This document shows positions 24,189-37,480 of a DNA stretch of 64,000 bases, piece by piece. Within the stretch, counting starts at the first letter, position 1; every line of letters begins with the position of its first letter. The stretch is taken from positions 117,931,966-117,995,965 of the forward strand of contig NC_084664.1 in the NCBI RefSeq assembly GCF_028389875.1. Reading direction: 5' to 3'. This DNA is from Rhea pennata. Taxonomy: Eukaryota; Chordata; Aves; Rheiformes; Rheidae. The notes below the pieces were generated by a model. The model was not told the origin of the DNA and ran no database searches. It was given only the letters and a program-made list of their open reading frames with translations. Position numbers and translations under genes: made by a program.

Positions 24189-27100
24189 ACGGGGCCTCTC
24201 CCAGGCAACTGCGTTTGGCTTCCTTTATTTCAGTACACATTTACTTTTGGGCGCTTCCTTGAGTTCTGTACTTTACTGAAGCTTTAAGAATGGCATGGAC
24301 TGTGTTGTGGTAGTTCCTATGAATAAGGGTTATGACCAAGAGGCTAAAAAAAGAGATCTGGTGTGGTTGTGTAACACTTGCAATGGTGCTTTCAAAGGGG
24401 AAAGGTGCAGGGGGTATTTTTTCCTTCTTTGCTAGGTTTTTAATTGTTTTTGTTATTCAGTTAGTATAATAACACATAACTACAACTACATAATCATGGA
24501 AAAGCAGAAAAAAAAATCTGAAATCCTGCAGTGGATGTTAGGCTACAAAGCACAAGTTAAGTTTCTAAACTGTCACTTAGTCTGTCTAATTAGATCTCCC
24601 CCAAAGAGGCATCAATTCCTCATTTTTGTGATTTTTTTTTTTTTTTCCCTTGTGAGCCAGGGCAGCTGCCCCTAAACTGCAGCTCCAGAGTGCCAGGCTT
24701 TAGCTAATTTACAGTTAAATCCTTCCTTCCTGAGAAGGCCAGTCCCTGAAGTCCTTCTGTCCTCAGGGTGGCAGTATGTTCTTCTTCTGGAGGGATGTCA
24801 CAGGTTCAGATTATCAGCATTTGTGACTTCAGAGTCATTAATTGCATGTTGGCACAAGGGTTAGAGTAAGTAGCAAAAATATAAAGAACTAAAATTGTTC
24901 AATACCTCTCAACATAAAAATTTCATTACTTGGCCTAGGTCTAAGCTGACAATGCATGGAGAAATAAGCATTTCTATATCTAATCTATAAGCATAAATTT
25001 TCACTGACTTCTAATTAATCATTTAATAATGCATGAGAAACAATCAAAACAGCGTTAGCGCTAGAGATTCAGTGGCTTCTGTTAGCTAAGTTTATGGCCA
25101 TTAGACATCTGTTGGGTCTGACTTACAAGTGCAGTTAAGTGATTTTTTTTTTTCATTGAATCTGTGAACTATCAAGCACAGAAATGACAGTGTAGCCTAA
25201 CACGTATTTTTGAAGTTCTGCTGGCTCCAGTATCAGAAGCTCTGTGGCCTGTGTAATGTTGTGTAATGGTAGCCTCTGTTAGCTCTGACAAGAAAACAGA
25301 AATCTTACTGTAACACTTAGATTTTTTTTTCTTGAAATTTATGTGGTAAAGGGGGAAAAGAGTATTGTAATATTTGGCACTATGTATATATGCACATGTA
25401 AATACTTATTTGTATACATTTTGAAACATTTAAGGTGAGCTTTTTTGTTTAAAAAAAAAAAAAAAAAAGGAAAAATATAAACCATTCCTCATGGTTTGCC
25501 AGAGTAGAAAGAAGTATTTTAGATTATATATTAGCACTGTAAATGTTGCCCCTCATACCTGTAATGTCCATAAGCTAGTCATGGTAATGCTAAGCCCATG
25601 CACATGCAGGGCTTCCTGGCTGTCTCACTTCTGTTGGACTTTTCATGCAGCTGCAGTGTTATACTCTCATTGATATGTTTTGCCTTTGACTAGAAATGCT
25701 TTCTGTGTATTTTATTTGAGGGAGAAGAAGGTAAAAGTTGATTCATAGCCATTGTTCTTACTTATGTTTATGTTCAGCAGGGTGTATGTAAGCATGGGCT
25801 GTTACTTCAAGTGAAAGAGTACTTCCAAGTAAATCAAGCTGCTCACTTGTTTGGTACTGTTGGTTATTTATCTCTTAAACTCTGGTTTTAGAGTATGTGT
25901 ATTTACTTCTAAGAATCAAGCAGTTTTAAGTGATGAACGCTTTTTTTTTTTTTTCCTGCAGTTAGAGGGAGTGTTCTTATAATGCATTTCAGACTTTTTA
26001 ACTGATTATTTCTGTATTCTTATGTAATCTTAAATTTTTAAAAAAATCTACAACAATTTTTGTCATTACTTACTTAAGTTTAAAACAGCTACCCTAATGA
26101 AAACAATGACTCTTCTATTGGCCTAACTACTGCAAATAGTTTAAAGGACTATCATAAAGACAGAGTAATACCTGTTGGTGTCCTGTTAGCTTACACGTTC
26201 TGAAAAAGCCAGAACTCTGCATGTCTGTGTATTTACAACTTTTATTGGAACTTGTCAGTAATCGTCACAGAACTGCTAGTACAGCAAGACTGGTGATTTC
26301 TAATGAATGAATATCAAATAGTGGATTTTTTTAAAAAAAAACAAACAACCAAACAAAAAAACGCCACTGCTATGCACCATTTCATCCACATACCTTGAAT
26401 TGCTTCACCAATGAAATCCAAAGCATCTCTCTGTCATTACTATCAGTGCAGAGATTGGCGGCATCAGTTCTCTGCTCTATCTGAGGGGGAGAAAACACAT
26501 TTGTACTAATGTTTCAAATAGTATCAGCACGTTGCACAGCCTGCAGATTAATACATGGCTTCCACTAGATCTGTTTTTTTTTTTTTTTTTTGTAAATGAA
26601 CACTTACAGTTGTGTAAACATGGTTAGCATCCAACCATAGATAACCCTGTGCCTAGGATTACTGTGGTCTAAAGCTTTCTTATCTAAAAATAACATGGTT
26701 ACCTTGGGGCTGAAATACCAGAGTGACAGGGACTATATCCAAGTGGCTGGCAATTTATGTCTCCTGCTCATTCTCTCTAAGGATGTTAGACTTCACAAGT
26801 ATGAATCAACATGGTGCAGTGAGGATGTTGCCATCCTTAGCATGAGTGCCTAGGGAGGCAAGTGGAGACCCTGTGAAAGCAGTAATTCTGTGTAGTGCTT
26901 CAAGGTGTGCTCAGAGTGAGGCTAGACTTAATCAATACGTGACATTTTCTTCCAGCCTCTCTTCTTTCCTGGGCTTTTAATCATCCTTCCCATCTCAGAC
27001 TAAACTTTGGGCCTTATCAGCAATAAATCAATTCAGAAAGAGTTAAAAGAAATCAGCTGCTCTTCCCCAGAAATCTGACACTGAAGGCAAATATTTATGG

Positions 27101-27290
27101 CCTCCAAGAATCCCAAAAATCTGTCACTCCCTCTCTGCTTTTACTGTGATGGATGAGCTACAGGTTCTGCGTGGTTTGCTCTCTGAATGTTTCTTCCTGT
27201 GGCCTCTGTGCTTTCAGTGCATTCAAAATGCAGTCACAAAAATCTACTTTTCCTCCTTCCTTGTCAATAAAACTTATCTTACGCCTGCTG
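24189..27290 (+). other. DSG2: Probable DSG2 3' untranslated region
   Basis: Sequence after the DSG2 stop. The first canonical AATAAA hexamers on the plus strand occur at 27022-27027 and 27266-27271, implying a 3' UTR of roughly 2.8-3.1 kb, somewhat longer than I recall for human. Variant hexamers nearer the stop could also be used, so the end is uncertain. It includes an A run near 25451-25467 and several T runs. Confidence 0.4.
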
Positions 27291-28189
27291 CTCTCTCCAA
27301 ATGAAATGCCTTCAGTAAAAAAGCAGTGGGGAAAAAAATCAATGTCAGACTTCTATGTGTAGAGATAAGAGCCTGTCCTGAGCAGAGCCTTCAAGAGCTT
27401 AGAGTGCCATTTGGGCACAGTTTCTGAGCCTGTCTTGAAGAAACCTAGCTGGGAAAGTCAGGCCTTAGATCCAGACCTGTGTTGCTGCAGGTGCTCAGCC
27501 TGGCATGCCAGAGTCACTGCTGCGCTCAGCACCACGGGGCATGCTCAAGGAGGGACCTAAGGCTTTTGTTGACATGATAAACAAAATATTTCCATTCCAC
27601 CAAGGACCGTTTCGGGTTTGGCATAGGTGCTGTGCTGCAAGGCATCCAAAGGCTCTCAGCTTGCAGATTGTGCTTCTCCCAGCCTTGGCTTGCTCTGCCT
27701 GTGCTGAGCAAGCCTGTATTTTGTATCATAGCAGGGGTTTCAGAGTACAGCTGAGGAATCAGGATTTTGGGGAGCTTACCTTGAGGGATTTGAAGCCACT
27801 GCTCTCCCTGCATGGGATACGCCAAATGAAAACCTCACTCTGTGGAAATCCACGCCTGTAGCTAAAGCTGAGGCACATGGCTTGTAACAAAATTTACTTG
27901 GCTTCAAGGGAACAGTTTAGGCAAGTGCATGGAAAAGGAAAGCTATTGAAGGTTAATGAATATACAGAACCCACTGCCAGCTCAGGAAATCCCTCTGCCA
28001 GATACAGCTGATAACTGAGAGAGTCCATGTGGGAAGAACATCTTTCTGGTGACTGCTCAAGGTGAGATACTGGCCTGGAAGGACAACATGACCCAGTAAA
28101 GGTTCAATCTCAAGGAGAAACTAAACAGCAGTCACCTAAATCACTGGGCTAGTTGGTTAAGGAGGCTACTGGATGAGAAGAAATTAGGA

Positions 28190-28190
28190 G

Positions 28191-28224
<34 letters not shown>

Positions 28225-28225
28225 C
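28190..28225. repeat. (TC)n(AC)n microsatellite
   Basis: TC dinucleotides that change into CA dinucleotides within about 36 bases; intergenic. Confidence 0.95.
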
Positions 28226-31200
28226 CCTCCCCCAAGAGAGCAAACACTGAATAGGAAAAACAAACAAACAACAAAAACAGTGATAGGGACCTGCCAAATA
28301 ATACATGCCCAGTGCTCCAACCCTCCCAGGAATGTCCCTCTGCCAACAAACAGCTGGATATTCTTGTTGATAACCAACTAGTGGTAGCTGCTACCATCTC
28401 TTGCACTGTTTGAAGCAGTCAGGAACAGGCAGTGGTTTCAAAAGCAAACTCCCAATTTCAGCAGGTGGCCTCACCTTTGAGACTGGTGCCCGTGCTGGCT
28501 AAGGAGCTGTTCAGACAGTTCTCTCACCTCTGACATATGCTATTGCTCAGCAAGCTGGCCACTGAAAGTCATATTCAGCACCCCCATATCATGGGAGAGG
28601 GATAGCTGGGGTTACAGTACATGCAGAAACAGAGATACTGAAAGCTGCTCCCAAAACAGGCACTTAACTTCAGGTGCTGCAGCACAGAGCATCGCAGCAT
28701 CCAACGCACTCTGCTGACTGCCAGCCAAAAGTACAACTCCCTGGCAAGTAGCCGAGTGCTGGAGGTCCTTGGGTTCTGCAGTCCAGGAGTATTCAGATTA
28801 CACAAACTGCACCAGCTTTTGGTACCAGTAACCCATGCCATCTTCCTCACTGCATTGTGCCCTCTCCTCTGCAACCTGGAAAAACCACTAAATTAGGCAA
28901 AGCTGCACATGTAATTTCAAGGCAAAGCAGGGCTGGATATCTATTCCTGCATTGCATGGGAGTGGTATGTGGGGAGGTTATCCTCAATTTTAAAACTCCC
29001 CATTCAAGAAGCTATTTCTAAGGAAAGAGCCATAAGAGTAGGAGCCACAGTTGAAAACTGTATTTTTATTTAATAATAAGCAAACTTTTTGACTTGTCAA
29101 ATGCTGAGCCAAACTTCCATTACTACCTTGTAGTAGCTGAGCAAACCCATGGAGAGAGAGGTTTGCACTTCGCAGATGTTCCCTCTAGTTATTTCATGAT
29201 TTTCTTTTAGTTATTGAAATACATGTAGAGTGATACACTTATTTTAAAATTGCCTCGGAACACATAACAGAAACTACTTTCAGCTGAATGGTGCGAATGT
29301 GTCCAGAAAGTGCTGTGAATGCTTTCTGGAGGGGAAAATGGGGAAAGAAAAAAACAAACAAACAAAAAACCCCCAAAAGCCAGACAAACAGTTATTTTGT
29401 AGTGTGCTCAAGGGGGATCTTATAATCTCTCCTGCTTCTACAAGCTGGTTTCTGACCTGGGTTTCAAATGTTTCATCAGAGTATTTCTCTTAGAACTGTT
29501 ATCTCTAGCAAATAAAACCCAGAGATGAGATATCACCTCCTGGTGCTTAAGCAATGAACCTGATTGATTCTCTGGCTAATGATTATCTGAGATCTTTAGA
29601 GTATGGCTAAAGTTTAAACCCTCAGAGAGTGCTGGAGGTTTGGAGGACAGTGCCTGCCCATACTAGCAGACAGGGCCTCCTGCAGGCCTGCAATTTGGCC
29701 CTTGAGGGATGCGACCACCCTTATCCTGCTGAAGGTGCTACCTGGCAGCAGCTACATGGCACAGACTGGTGGGGGGAATCTTCAAGGCAGGACAGCTGCT
29801 AGGAGCAGTTTGGTGCTAGTGATGTGACTCTGGGCAAAACGTCACTAAGATGGAGGCATGGGGTATAGCAGTGCCCTGGTTGGGCTCCGGTGATGTGCAA
29901 TATCTCCAAAAACCCTGCTCCTGCAGAGGAAATAGAAGGAAACAGAGCCTTTCTACTTTCCCTTATTTCTTCCCAATCTGAAAAGCTCTTCTTTCTATCT
30001 GCCAATATTACCAGTTACTCCTTTCATCCTTTCTTGAAAAGAAAACTAAAAGCAGCACTTTCAAGTAGAAGGAATTATGTACTTAAGGCATTAGCTTTTA
30101 GATGGAGCCAAATCACGTCTCCCAGATGATGTATCACACCTGATGTAATTCACATCTGACAAACACAGGTAATACTGTCAGGGAGCAAATTGCTCCATGT
30201 TCAAGGACGCTCTCTGTTTTGCCCTTTATTATCTGTGATGCACCCAAAATTTTGTCCTGTAGTCAGTAAGCTTGACTTTTGCAGGAAGTACAGAAAGCTT
30301 TTCACACTCCTTTTGGATCTAGCCCCAGACGAGCCCTACCAACACAGCAGGACAACTATAAGAAAACTTTTTTTGGCCTACCTCTGTTTTAGTCCCAATA
30401 AACAAGACACAGGCAAGCTGAATTAGGTATCAATATGAATATTTAATTTGCATGCTTCTAATAAACCTGAGAGGGGCTGTTTCTTTTCCTTACACTCTGC
30501 CTAGCTTGTACATTTTTCTTAAAAAATCAAAAATGTATCTGTTGAGTATTCTGTTTGAGGTTTTTCAGTTATCCATTGAAAAAATAAAATAACATTTAGT
30601 GTCGGATTTGTTAGATGGATGAAAGTGTGATTGTCCCCTAAATGCCCCAAAATATACCCTTTTCCAGGATAGATACCCTGAAAGGTAGTGCTCCTGGAGT
30701 CTCTTATTGAGCTCACGCCTCTAACTAGGCAGAGTAAACTAAGAATCAGCTGGAACTGAAGAAATACAGACTGGAGGAAGCAACGAGCTAGAGCAGACTT
30801 TAAGGACAATCATTCTCACCCTCTCATTCTTAATTACTGCGTATTTAATATTTGATACCATAGGAAACAAGTCATCCAAGAAAAGTGATCTTACAGCATC
30901 CTTGAAGCTTTTAGGTAGGACAGTCTCATTAAAGAAAGGGAATATAGGAATGAAACTGAACACAGGTCTTCTCTATCACAAAAATTATCCTAATAACTAG
31001 AATAGAGGTAAAAGGCAACTATCACTATGAACTCTTGCTATGGCACCTTGCTAATTTTCTGACTCAGTCTGTTCGTATCACTTCATAAAATTCGGGTTTG
31101 ACAAATTGACCTATCTGAGTGCATTCAGTCTGTTTGTGGAGCATTAGAAAAGAAATCCAGGCTTTTGGAGGGAATGGAAAACTGTCGTCAGTATTTTTCT

Positions 31201-32183
31201 TTCTTTTTCTACCTTGGTGAATGATTTTTTTTTTTTTAACCTTTTATGACTGCCTCACCCTGACATAACAGATAAGCTTCTGAATCATGATAATAGATGC
31301 AGGCATTTTCCCCAGATTTATTGAAAACTGAATTGGATTATTATATTCATTACCAACAGATGACCAGCTATTTTCTTAGAGCCATCCAAGGTTTAACATA
31401 TTTCTTGAAACAGAATCATTAAATCTTTTCTTCTGTATAGCAAAGCACAAAGTTCAAATCCATTTTTTCCTGATACTTTCAAATATATTTTCTAATACAA
31501 AGACTCACTACGTCCTCTCTGACAGCAGGGCGGCGAGCACCCTCGGTGGGGACATGGGTTTGGCCAGAGCCAGTCAGCCCTTCGGAGCCTCACGTAGGCA
31601 AGAGAGGCCCTTCAAATTTGCCAGCTCTGACCTGCATAAACCAAAGCTTGAAGAAAAGTCATTTCCTGGAGTCAAAAAACAATAGCAACTGGAGGTGTGT
31701 AGTTCCGTAGCACCACCAGATGGCACCCTGTTATTACACGTGGGCTGCACCTCTCCGCACTCGAAAAATATTTGGGAGCGTTAGGAAGTCTGATAGAGGA
31801 TCAGCCAAATCCGAGGTCCAGGTCACATGGTGACACTTTATTACAAAAATACCTGCAAGGGACCTACAGTAGAGAAGCTACCAAAAATGTATTCACAATC
31901 AACAATATGAAGAGGTGAACAGTAAAGACAAGTAGCTAAGCTTTTTCATGGTAGTTGCATCAAGAAAGATTTTTAGCTTAATTAAAAAGAAATCATTGCC
32001 ATTAAAAAGTAACCAGCTGTGCTCAATAAAGGCTACAGGAATAGGTCCTGGATTGCTATATGGCCTCCCTTTTCCAGTATTTCATTTCACGTACATAATA
32101 AATCCCTTCCAAAGAATAACAATTTCCCAGCATTATCATTAATCTCTGAAATAAGACATTCTCTGGCAACATACCAATGCTTT

Positions 32184-32372
32184 CTTGTTGTCAAAGGACA
32201 AATCCCTTAGGAATTATGGTATTTTATTACAAAAGTTTTTAAAATCGATGAAAAGAAAAACAAAATCCAATCTAATTAATAGAATTGCAGCTCGCATGGC
32301 TAATGGAAGCTGCCCCTAGTGAGCTGTAAGTTATCCTATTGGTCTTGTCATCATATAGTGCCAGAGCAAAGT
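32184..32372 (+). repeat. Local direct repeat, copy A
   Basis: A unit of about 190 bp starting cttgttgtcaaaggacaaat and ending near gagcaaagt. It recurs 1.1 kb downstream in the same orientation at clearly high identity, with small indels. I recognise no coding potential or transposon ends, so it may be a tandem-duplicated segment or two copies of an unfamiliar dispersed repeat. Confidence 0.88.
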
Positions 32373-33280
32373 CTCTCACCGTACCACTTCATCCCCTTTT
32401 CCTTCACTCTTCTCCCTCTCAGCTTTGCATGGTTTTATACGAAGGCAGCAGTACCCGTGTGCTAGGTATCACAGGCAATGAATCATGCTACAGGATAATA
32501 AATAGACATCCCAGTTCATTGTGTGATGGTTTGTGTGTGACTGTCACCCTTGCTGGAAAGGAACAACTGATCAGTGACACCTTTAGAAAGGATGTCTGTA
32601 AGAACTGTGTTTCTTTTATTATTATTATTTTTATTTTTACCAGCAAAATTGAAGAAAAGATCAGAGGTGAAAATTACACCAAGAAGCCCTGTAGGCACCC
32701 TTCCTCAGAAAGCTCACAGTTACGTATCATGCAATGCAGTACATCTTTTACCGCCTTTCACTCTCCTTTACTTTGCAGATTTTCCATACAATCCACTTTT
32801 CTTCTTTTGATACTTCTCTTTCACAGTCTGTTCTATTCATTCCTTTGGTGACGGAAGATTCATAACAGATTTTCTAGACTTCATGCAACCAGTGTACCGT
32901 TATGTTTGCTTCATGAGGACTCACTGGGTATTTCTCTCAGTATGTAGGCAAGGGCACCAGGAAAGAGCCTAGCAATTCCTGTTCCTTCTAAGCTGAGCTC
33001 AGTCTGTGATGAAGGGTGACTGTCAGTCTAGTCAGAATTGCTTGCCTTTGATAATCACAGCAAACATATGGGGAAATGTATGTAATTATGAGCTCAGGGT
33101 CAAATTAGTCACTCTGTCATAATTACATGTTCTGACAAATAGCCAGGCTGCAATAGTCCTGGCCATTTAGCTTTCATGAGTCTAAGGAATTTAGATCTTG
33201 ATTGCTATGGCCAAAGATGGAGTTTAGACTGCAGATGAGCAGTTACAAAGACAGTAGGATTATATATTTGTAGGAAAAAT

Positions 33281-33478
33281 CTTGTTGTCAAAGGACAAAT
33301 CCCTTAGGAAGCACTTATGGTATTTTTCTTACAAAGGTTTTTAGAATTGCTGTAATGAAAAGAAAAACAAAATCCAGTCTAATTAATAGAATTGCAGTTC
33401 GCATGGCTAATGGAAGCTGCCCATATTGTCTGTAAGTTTGCCTATTGCTCTTGTCATCACATAGTGTTAGAGCAAAGT
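33281..33478 (+). repeat. Local direct repeat, copy B
   Basis: Second copy of the unit at 32184-32372. Shared blocks include aaaagaaaaacaaaatcca and gcatggctaatggaagctgc. Differences are scattered substitutions and a few short insertions, so the duplication is not recent. Confidence 0.88.
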
Positions 33479-36400
33479 TTTTATATTTTGAAACTTTTTG
33501 AAGGTTTTTTTCCTCCAGAATGACTTCAGCTGAAAAGTCCTACCTGACCTTAGGCAAAACCCCTTATTTGCAAAACCTTTTTTTTTTTCAAAAAGCAGGC
33601 TGCTGATGTAGGCAGCAGTTGAAAGTAGGACCTGTGTGTATCACCACTGAACATGCACTGGCTCCTCACCTTGCTGTCTCCTCTGCTTTCCAGCATTTCT
33701 ATATTGCAAGTTCTCCCAGACCCCACACTTTTGAAGCAGTCCCTAGGCACTGCCATGCTGAAAACAGTTCCACCTGTTCAAAATGAAATCCTTCCCAAAA
33801 TGGGAGCTGGGAGCTCAAGATGCAAAGGGAGGAAGGAAAGTGATTTACCTCCTGTCTTCACTCAGGAGCTCCCCCAAGACAAGAAAGTTCCTAGGTCAGT
33901 AAACACCTCTCACAGCTTGCTGCTTAGGAAGACGAATTCAAATCTCTCCTTTGGATCTGACAGAGGTATTATACTCATCTGGGTTAAGAATTGCAAAGTG
34001 AGTGTTTGTCTGTGTTTGACCAGCTGAACCAGCACAACACAGCAAGAGGAATTTTAATCCCTCTCCACTAGTCACCAGCTACCCTGACAAATGGCTGCTT
34101 AGCTGAAACTCATGTAGGTAAACAGAGTCTCATTTGAAATTAGCACAGAGTTGCCTCCAAAGTTACATGCAAAGCTAAGGCAAAATGGGGTGACAAGAGA
34201 ATGACAAAACTATTCAGAAAAAAAGGACAGAGTGTATTTATTCATTCTAAATTTGACACAACGAACCTGATGTTTCCTTTGTTAGGTGCTCCTTAATGCA
34301 GTATGTCAATAAAACATAAGGCCCTGCAAAGGCACCTGGACAGCAGATGCTTGATGCCATCTGCATCTTAAAATATAGAGACTGTCCATGAAAAGATTGC
34401 TTCAACCTTGCTTTTTCCTGAGTTGTTACTTCCCTAGAATGCTCAAGAATGTGCATAAGAGACTCAGGGAATACCAAGTCTCCCTGCCAAGCAGATATAC
34501 TTGGAATGCCTACCTCTCTATACATTGCTATTTTCTGTTTCTGTGTTTCATTTGCATGGCCATCTGTATTCATTACCTCCTGAAAGCATATAATTTTCTT
34601 TACCACTCTCCTTCCACACTGATTTTCACAGGCTCATTTTTGTCCTTCACTACTGCTGCTTTTGCAGCTTTTCCCCAATATTCCTTCATACAAATCTACT
34701 TCCAAATTATTCAAGTCATTCTCCTCCTCTCCTTTACTCCCTCTTATTGAATGCTCTGCTCACATTCACTTCCTTACTCTCACTCTCAGGGATGGGTCCT
34801 AGTGCAGCTCGGCACTTTTTTCTGTCTTTTCTTCCACTCGTGTTCCCCCCAGTGCAGTATTTTACCTAAAATAGTTTAAACCAATTTCTGAAAATGGTCT
34901 AAGGCAAATTCTGAATGTGGTCCTATGGCAGACAGCTTTAATTCCTTGTGAATGCACATGCTGTGCATGGTTCTCCACCTCTCACAGCTGACAAACTAAA
35001 TCTCCTTCCCAGACTCCCTTTCTGTTCACAGCCCTGATTATCAGGGAGTTGTGCTGTTTCCCATTTTTTTTTTCATACCATTTCACAATTTCTCTCTCAA
35101 GCTTTGCTGTAGGCAGTTTCTGTCAGAGAAACTGTCATTTGCTCATCATCTTGGGTACCTGGCTGTCTTCCTTCACTTTCTGAAGCTGCTTCTCCACTTC
35201 TCTTACTTGAGAGAGTGCAGCTGCACTGGCTGGGAAATTAGAAATAGAAATTAGGAGTTTCTCACTGGAGGAAGCACATCTGAGCTCTCTGACCTATTTT
35301 ACATACTTATTTTTGTTTTCTCCTGAAATAAACTGTTCAGAAGACCTAAAGTTAAGCAGGACATTAATTCCCGAGACCCCCTGAGAGCACAGACCTGCCA
35401 AGTCCCTTTTTTAGGCAGAGCTGCGTCCGGTGCTGGGGCTGGGGAAGGAAGGGCAGCAGGAGGATCCCTTTGTCAGGGCCCTAACGAGTCTCCAAGGATA
35501 AGAGATTTATGGAGGGGTAAGGGTGGAGTAGGACTACAGCATGTAAAAAGCTTTTCTCAAATAAGTAAATGAAATGCATAATTACACAAGCGCGCTGAAT
35601 AGAGGTTTCTGTTAATCTATGATCCGATAATCTTCTTTTGTTGCCACTTAGCAACAGAATTACAAATTGAGGACAGAAAGGCAGAATGACTTAAAATTCC
35701 TCCTCTTGTTGAAGAGAAAGGAGAAAAGGGCCTTCCTCAGGCTCAACAGATTTTCCAAGTACCAGTTTCCAAGGCTTTGTTGTGCCTTTCAAAACTGTTA
35801 TGTGGACATCTGAATTTTGAGTTGCCCAAAGTCCAGCTCAGCAGGACAAATAAAATTGTTTATAAGAATTAGCAAACTTTACTCACAGAAACACTGGATT
35901 AAACTAAGCAAATATATCCCAGGATTGTGTTACTGGATCATACATACTAAGCAGGAAGAATGTGGAAAAAGACCTATAGGCCAAAATTGCTATACCAGAA
36001 ATTATTCCTAACTGGTGGATAAAACCAACAATCATCTTTTAGGGGATCTACAATGTTACAGAGGTGCAAAAAGAATGGTGTGAAAGGGCGCTATTACACT
36101 GCAGCAACCCCTACCCAGAACTGCTGGCCTTCATCATCTGATTTTTGAGAGACATCCTACAAACAGCAAAGAATGCCAGCCAACCTCAGCCCTCTCCTAG
36201 GTTCAACTATTTTTCTTGACCATCTCAGTGAACATGAGATTTTGGTGCCTACCACCATTCTCTTCACATCTCAGCCTTATCATTTTTTCTCCATCTTATC
36301 TGTTTGTTTCTTCTCCTCTGCTGTTTAAATAATATGAGTCTGGAGCAGTCACACAAGTCGAATCTTTTGCAATATTGCTATGAATCAGTGGCCAAAGAGG

Positions 36401-37394
36401 TGATTAAAGAACGTGTTAGAAGTTACCTGACACCCAGACTCAGGCATATCTGAGAGAGGCTGGTAAGACTGCATGCCTTACTTGTCATTAAAACCAGAAG
36501 CAGATTCTCCCTCATAGTCCAGTTCTGCTGCCTTTTCTTTACATGCATCTTTATCCTCAGATATAAGATCTCAGCAACAAGAGCATTTCCCTGTCTAAAG
36601 CAATGTATTCCCTTTACTCCCAGAGAGATCGGATCCCAGCCCAGTAGTGCTGGCCAGCAACAGAGCGGGGAGAGGACGGTATTCCAGGCAAAGGACAATA
36701 ATTAAGGCTGTTAAAATGAATGTTTCATTTAATATTTACATGTTAATAAATTAAGTTCGTTTTGCCAGGTTTGTTTATCTTTAGTCAAGGATGAGGGGGT
36801 TTCCTGTTTTTTTTTTGTTTGTTTGTCTGCTTTTTTTTTTTTTTTTTTTTTTTTTTTCCATTTTTTATAGTGATGTTTTACTCTAAAATAAAGCAGCCAA
36901 GATCTGCCTATGCTAGACCCAGGAATCTTATTTAACAGAGTCACTTTATAGCACAACATAGTTTTGCTTCAGATGTCTGGAACCGTTCATTCCTAACCCA
37001 ACCTGACCATAGTGGCATGGGGAACAGGGCACTTTGCCTCCTCTCCTCTAGTTTTTTGGGTGCTTGAGCAAAACAAAGAGCAAGAGGAATCTTGTCTTTT
37101 AAAAAATGTGGGCAGAGATTAACAGAGCAATTGCATCTGTGTTGGTAGATGTTGATAGATTACATATAGATTTGCAGTAATATGTAATGAACGCTCCATC
37201 CACAAGCCAGTTACATGTATGCAACGTTCAGTTTTACATGCCACTTTAGGTGGGAGGAAAAACAGTATATACTAGGATATGCATGGCTCAGAGCTTTTCT
37301 GTACTGAGTTTGTCCCAACTACCAACCCTGGGTTTTCCAAAAAAAAAAATAAAATAAAAAAGGACATACTTAATGGAGAAGAATGTAATTTTAC

Positions 37395-37480
37395 AAAAAA
37401 AAAAAAAAAAAAAAAAAAAAGAAGAAGAAGAAGAAGAAGAAGAAGAAGAAGAAAAAGAAGAAGAAGAAGAAGAAGAAAAA
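37395..37480. repeat. A run followed by (GAA)n
   Basis: About 26 adenines then a GAA-repeat tract of about 60 bases with two AAA interruptions. It is a polypurine tract; any reading frame across it is an artefact. Confidence 0.95.

Noticed and set aside
27505-27861. 118-codon open frame downstream of DSG2
   Set aside because: No recognisable family, no splice signals or promoter context, and an equally long open frame lies on the opposite strand.
32339-32851. 170-codon open frame in the DSG2-TTR interval
   Set aside because: It overlaps the end of the local direct repeat, and its Ser/Phe/Leu-rich translation has no domain resemblance; likely chance.
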